Shown here one piece after another: positions 5,357 to 6,130 of a DNA stretch of 6,130 nt. The translations under genes and the position numbers were made by a program. The notes beneath the pieces were generated by a model. It was given only the letters and a program-made list of their open reading frames with translations. It was not told the DNA's origin and ran no database searches. The stretch lies in contig DJGU01000101.1 in NCBI GenBank assembly GCA_002432795.1, forward strand, positions 2,528 to 8,657, read 5' to 3'. Position 1 is the first letter of the stretch. Each line of letters begins with the position of its first letter. Source of the stretch: Anaerolineaceae bacterium UBA5838. GTDB lineage: Bacteria; Chloroflexota; Anaerolineae; Anaerolineales; Anaerolineaceae.

Positions 5357-5659
5357 ATGCCCGTCAAAGTCCTGATCACCTGGAACGTAATACCTGGCCG
5401 CGAGCAGGAATACTTTGGCTATGTGGTGGGGGAGTACCTTCCTGAGGTCAACCGGCTGGGTCTGAATGTAACCGACGCCTGGATAACCGTGTTTGGCGAT
5501 CATCCCCAGGTGCTTATTGGTGCCGTCATGCCCGATTTACCCGGCGCGCAACGGCTGATCCATTCTCCAGACTGGCTTGATCTCTCCGATCGCCTGCAGG
5601 AATTTGTGCAGGATTTTAAGCTCAAGCTTGTCAGGCAGCGGGGCGCTTTTCAGTTTTAA
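5357..5659 (+). CDS. Small alpha/beta protein, possibly dimeric alpha-beta barrel fold, unknown function
   Basis: A 100-residue soluble protein with no signal peptide or membrane segment. I do not recognise a named family. The predicted order is beta (KVLITWNVIPG, 4-14), helix (REQEYFGYVVGEYLPEVNRLG), beta (TDAWITVFGD, 39-48), beta (QVLIGAVMPD), helix (LPGAQRLIHSPDWLDLSDRL) and a last helix/strand portion (QEFVQDFKLKLVRQRGAF). This resembles the ferredoxin-like dimeric alpha-beta barrel group that includes antibiotic-biosynthesis-monooxygenase-like and NIPSNAP-like proteins, which open with a similar strand then 'PG-(K/R)-x-x-E'. The assignment is by pattern only. The ATG is separated from the MBL-gene TGA by one base and has no clear ribosome binding site, so it is probably translated by coupling. 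Its TAA shares a base with the mutY ATG. Confidence 0.8.
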   Translation: MPVKVLITWNVIPGREQEYFGYVVGEYLPEVNRLGLNVTDAWITVFGDHPQVLIGAVMPDLPGAQRLIHSPDWLDLSDRLQEFVQDFKLKLVRQRGAFQF

Positions 5660-6130
5660 TGCAGCAACTTCCCGGGAAGCTTTTAGGTTGGTATGACGCA
5701 AACGCCAGGTTCTTGCCCTGGCGTTCTGATTCCACGCCCTACAAGGTTTGGGTATCTGAGATCATGCTCCAACAAACACAGGTGGAAACCGCCATTCCCT
5801 ATTTTCAGCGCTTTATGGACCGCTTTCCTGACCTCGCCAGCCTGGCAGAGGCGCAAGAAAGCGAGGTCCTGCAGAATTGGGAAGGGCTGGGTTACTACAG
5901 CCGTGCCCGCAACCTGCATAAAGCCGCGCGCATCATGGTGAGTAATCACAGCGGTCAGATACCCGCGGATGTCACCACGCTCAAGAGTCTGCCTGGCATC
6001 GGCGCGTACACCGCCGGCGCAATCGCTTCAATCGCTTTTGGCGCTCCGGAGGCGGCATTGGACGCGAACATCCGGCGTATTTACCTCCGCATTCTTGATC
6101 TTCACGAGCCGCCTGGCAGCAAGACGGACG
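5659..6130 (+). CDS. mutY: A/G-specific adenine DNA glycosylase MutY (5' part, cut by the window end)
   Basis: DNA-repair enzyme that removes adenine mispaired with 8-oxoguanine. The first 157 codons are present and the frame is still open at base 6130. Visible family features are WYDANARFLPWR (11-22), the very conserved YKVWVSEIMLQQTQVET (28-44) with catalytic Glu34 (equivalent to E. coli Glu37), WEGLGYYSRARNLHKAA (74-90), the helix-hairpin-helix LPGIGAYTAGAIA (111-123) and the LDANIRR segment with catalytic Asp135. Tyr117 in GAYTAG matches the Tyr found in many MutY proteins where E. coli has Ser. The C-terminal iron-sulfur cysteines and the 8-oxoG-recognition domain lie beyond the window. 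The ATG overlaps the preceding TAA by one base (TAATG) and lacks a good ribosome binding site, implying coupling. The start fits the family's usual N-terminus. Confidence 0.95.
   Translation, partial: MQQLPGKLLGWYDANARFLPWRSDSTPYKVWVSEIMLQQTQVETAIPYFQRFMDRFPDLASLAEAQESEVLQNWEGLGYYSRARNLHKAARIMVSNHSGQIPADVTTLKSLPGIGAYTAGAIASIAFGAPEAALDANIRRIYLRILDLHEPPGSKTD

Noticed and set aside
5683..5949. Open frames on both strands within the mutY region
   Set aside because: MutY motifs continue without interruption in the frame starting at 5659, so these are out-of-frame shadows.

Overview
The window looks like chromosomal DNA of a free-living bacterium. My best guess is a Chloroflexota member of the Anaerolineae type. 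That guess rests on remembered resemblance of the lipoprotein and the short metallo-beta-lactamase-fold protein to proteins of that group, so it is tentative. All supported genes lie on the + strand and form two transcription units.

Bases 1-507 hold no convincing complete gene. The first ~50 bases could be the tail of an upstream gene. The next ~250 bases are dense in inverted repeats and include two near-identical 28-bp copies of a palindromic repeat, with further hairpins between and after them. This looks like a REP/MITE-like intergenic element. About 200 bases of AT-richer leader precede the first gene.

Bases 508-4579 form a four-gene cassette for a MacAB-type (type VII ABC) exporter. 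In order it encodes a membrane-anchored periplasmic-adaptor-type protein with a long helical hairpin, an ABC ATPase with all nucleotide-binding motifs, a four-helix MacB/FtsX-type permease whose start overlaps the ATPase stop by 4 bases, and a small lipoprotein. ATPase and permease would make the mechanotransmitting dimer in the membrane, and the adaptor would extend it outside. The lipoprotein is of unknown function. It carries three short (I/F/L)-T-x-x-(Q/E) segments loosely reminiscent of Spy/CpxP, plus a Gly/Thr/Ser/Gln-rich linker.

Bases 4580-4698 are intergenic and carry a perfect extended -10 promoter (TGATATAAT). It is followed by a strong ribosome binding site that fixes the next start at 4699.

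Bases 4699-6130 form a second, tightly packed operon: an MBL-fold protein, a ~100-residue alpha/beta protein, and the first 157 codons of the adenine DNA glycosylase MutY, which runs off the window. Junctions are a 1-base gap and a 1-base overlap, neither with a clear ribosome binding site, so translational coupling is likely. The main finding is that the MBL-fold protein keeps the family framework but has lost nearly all metal ligands. It therefore looks like a pseudoenzyme, joined to an unannotated small protein and a DNA-repair gene.
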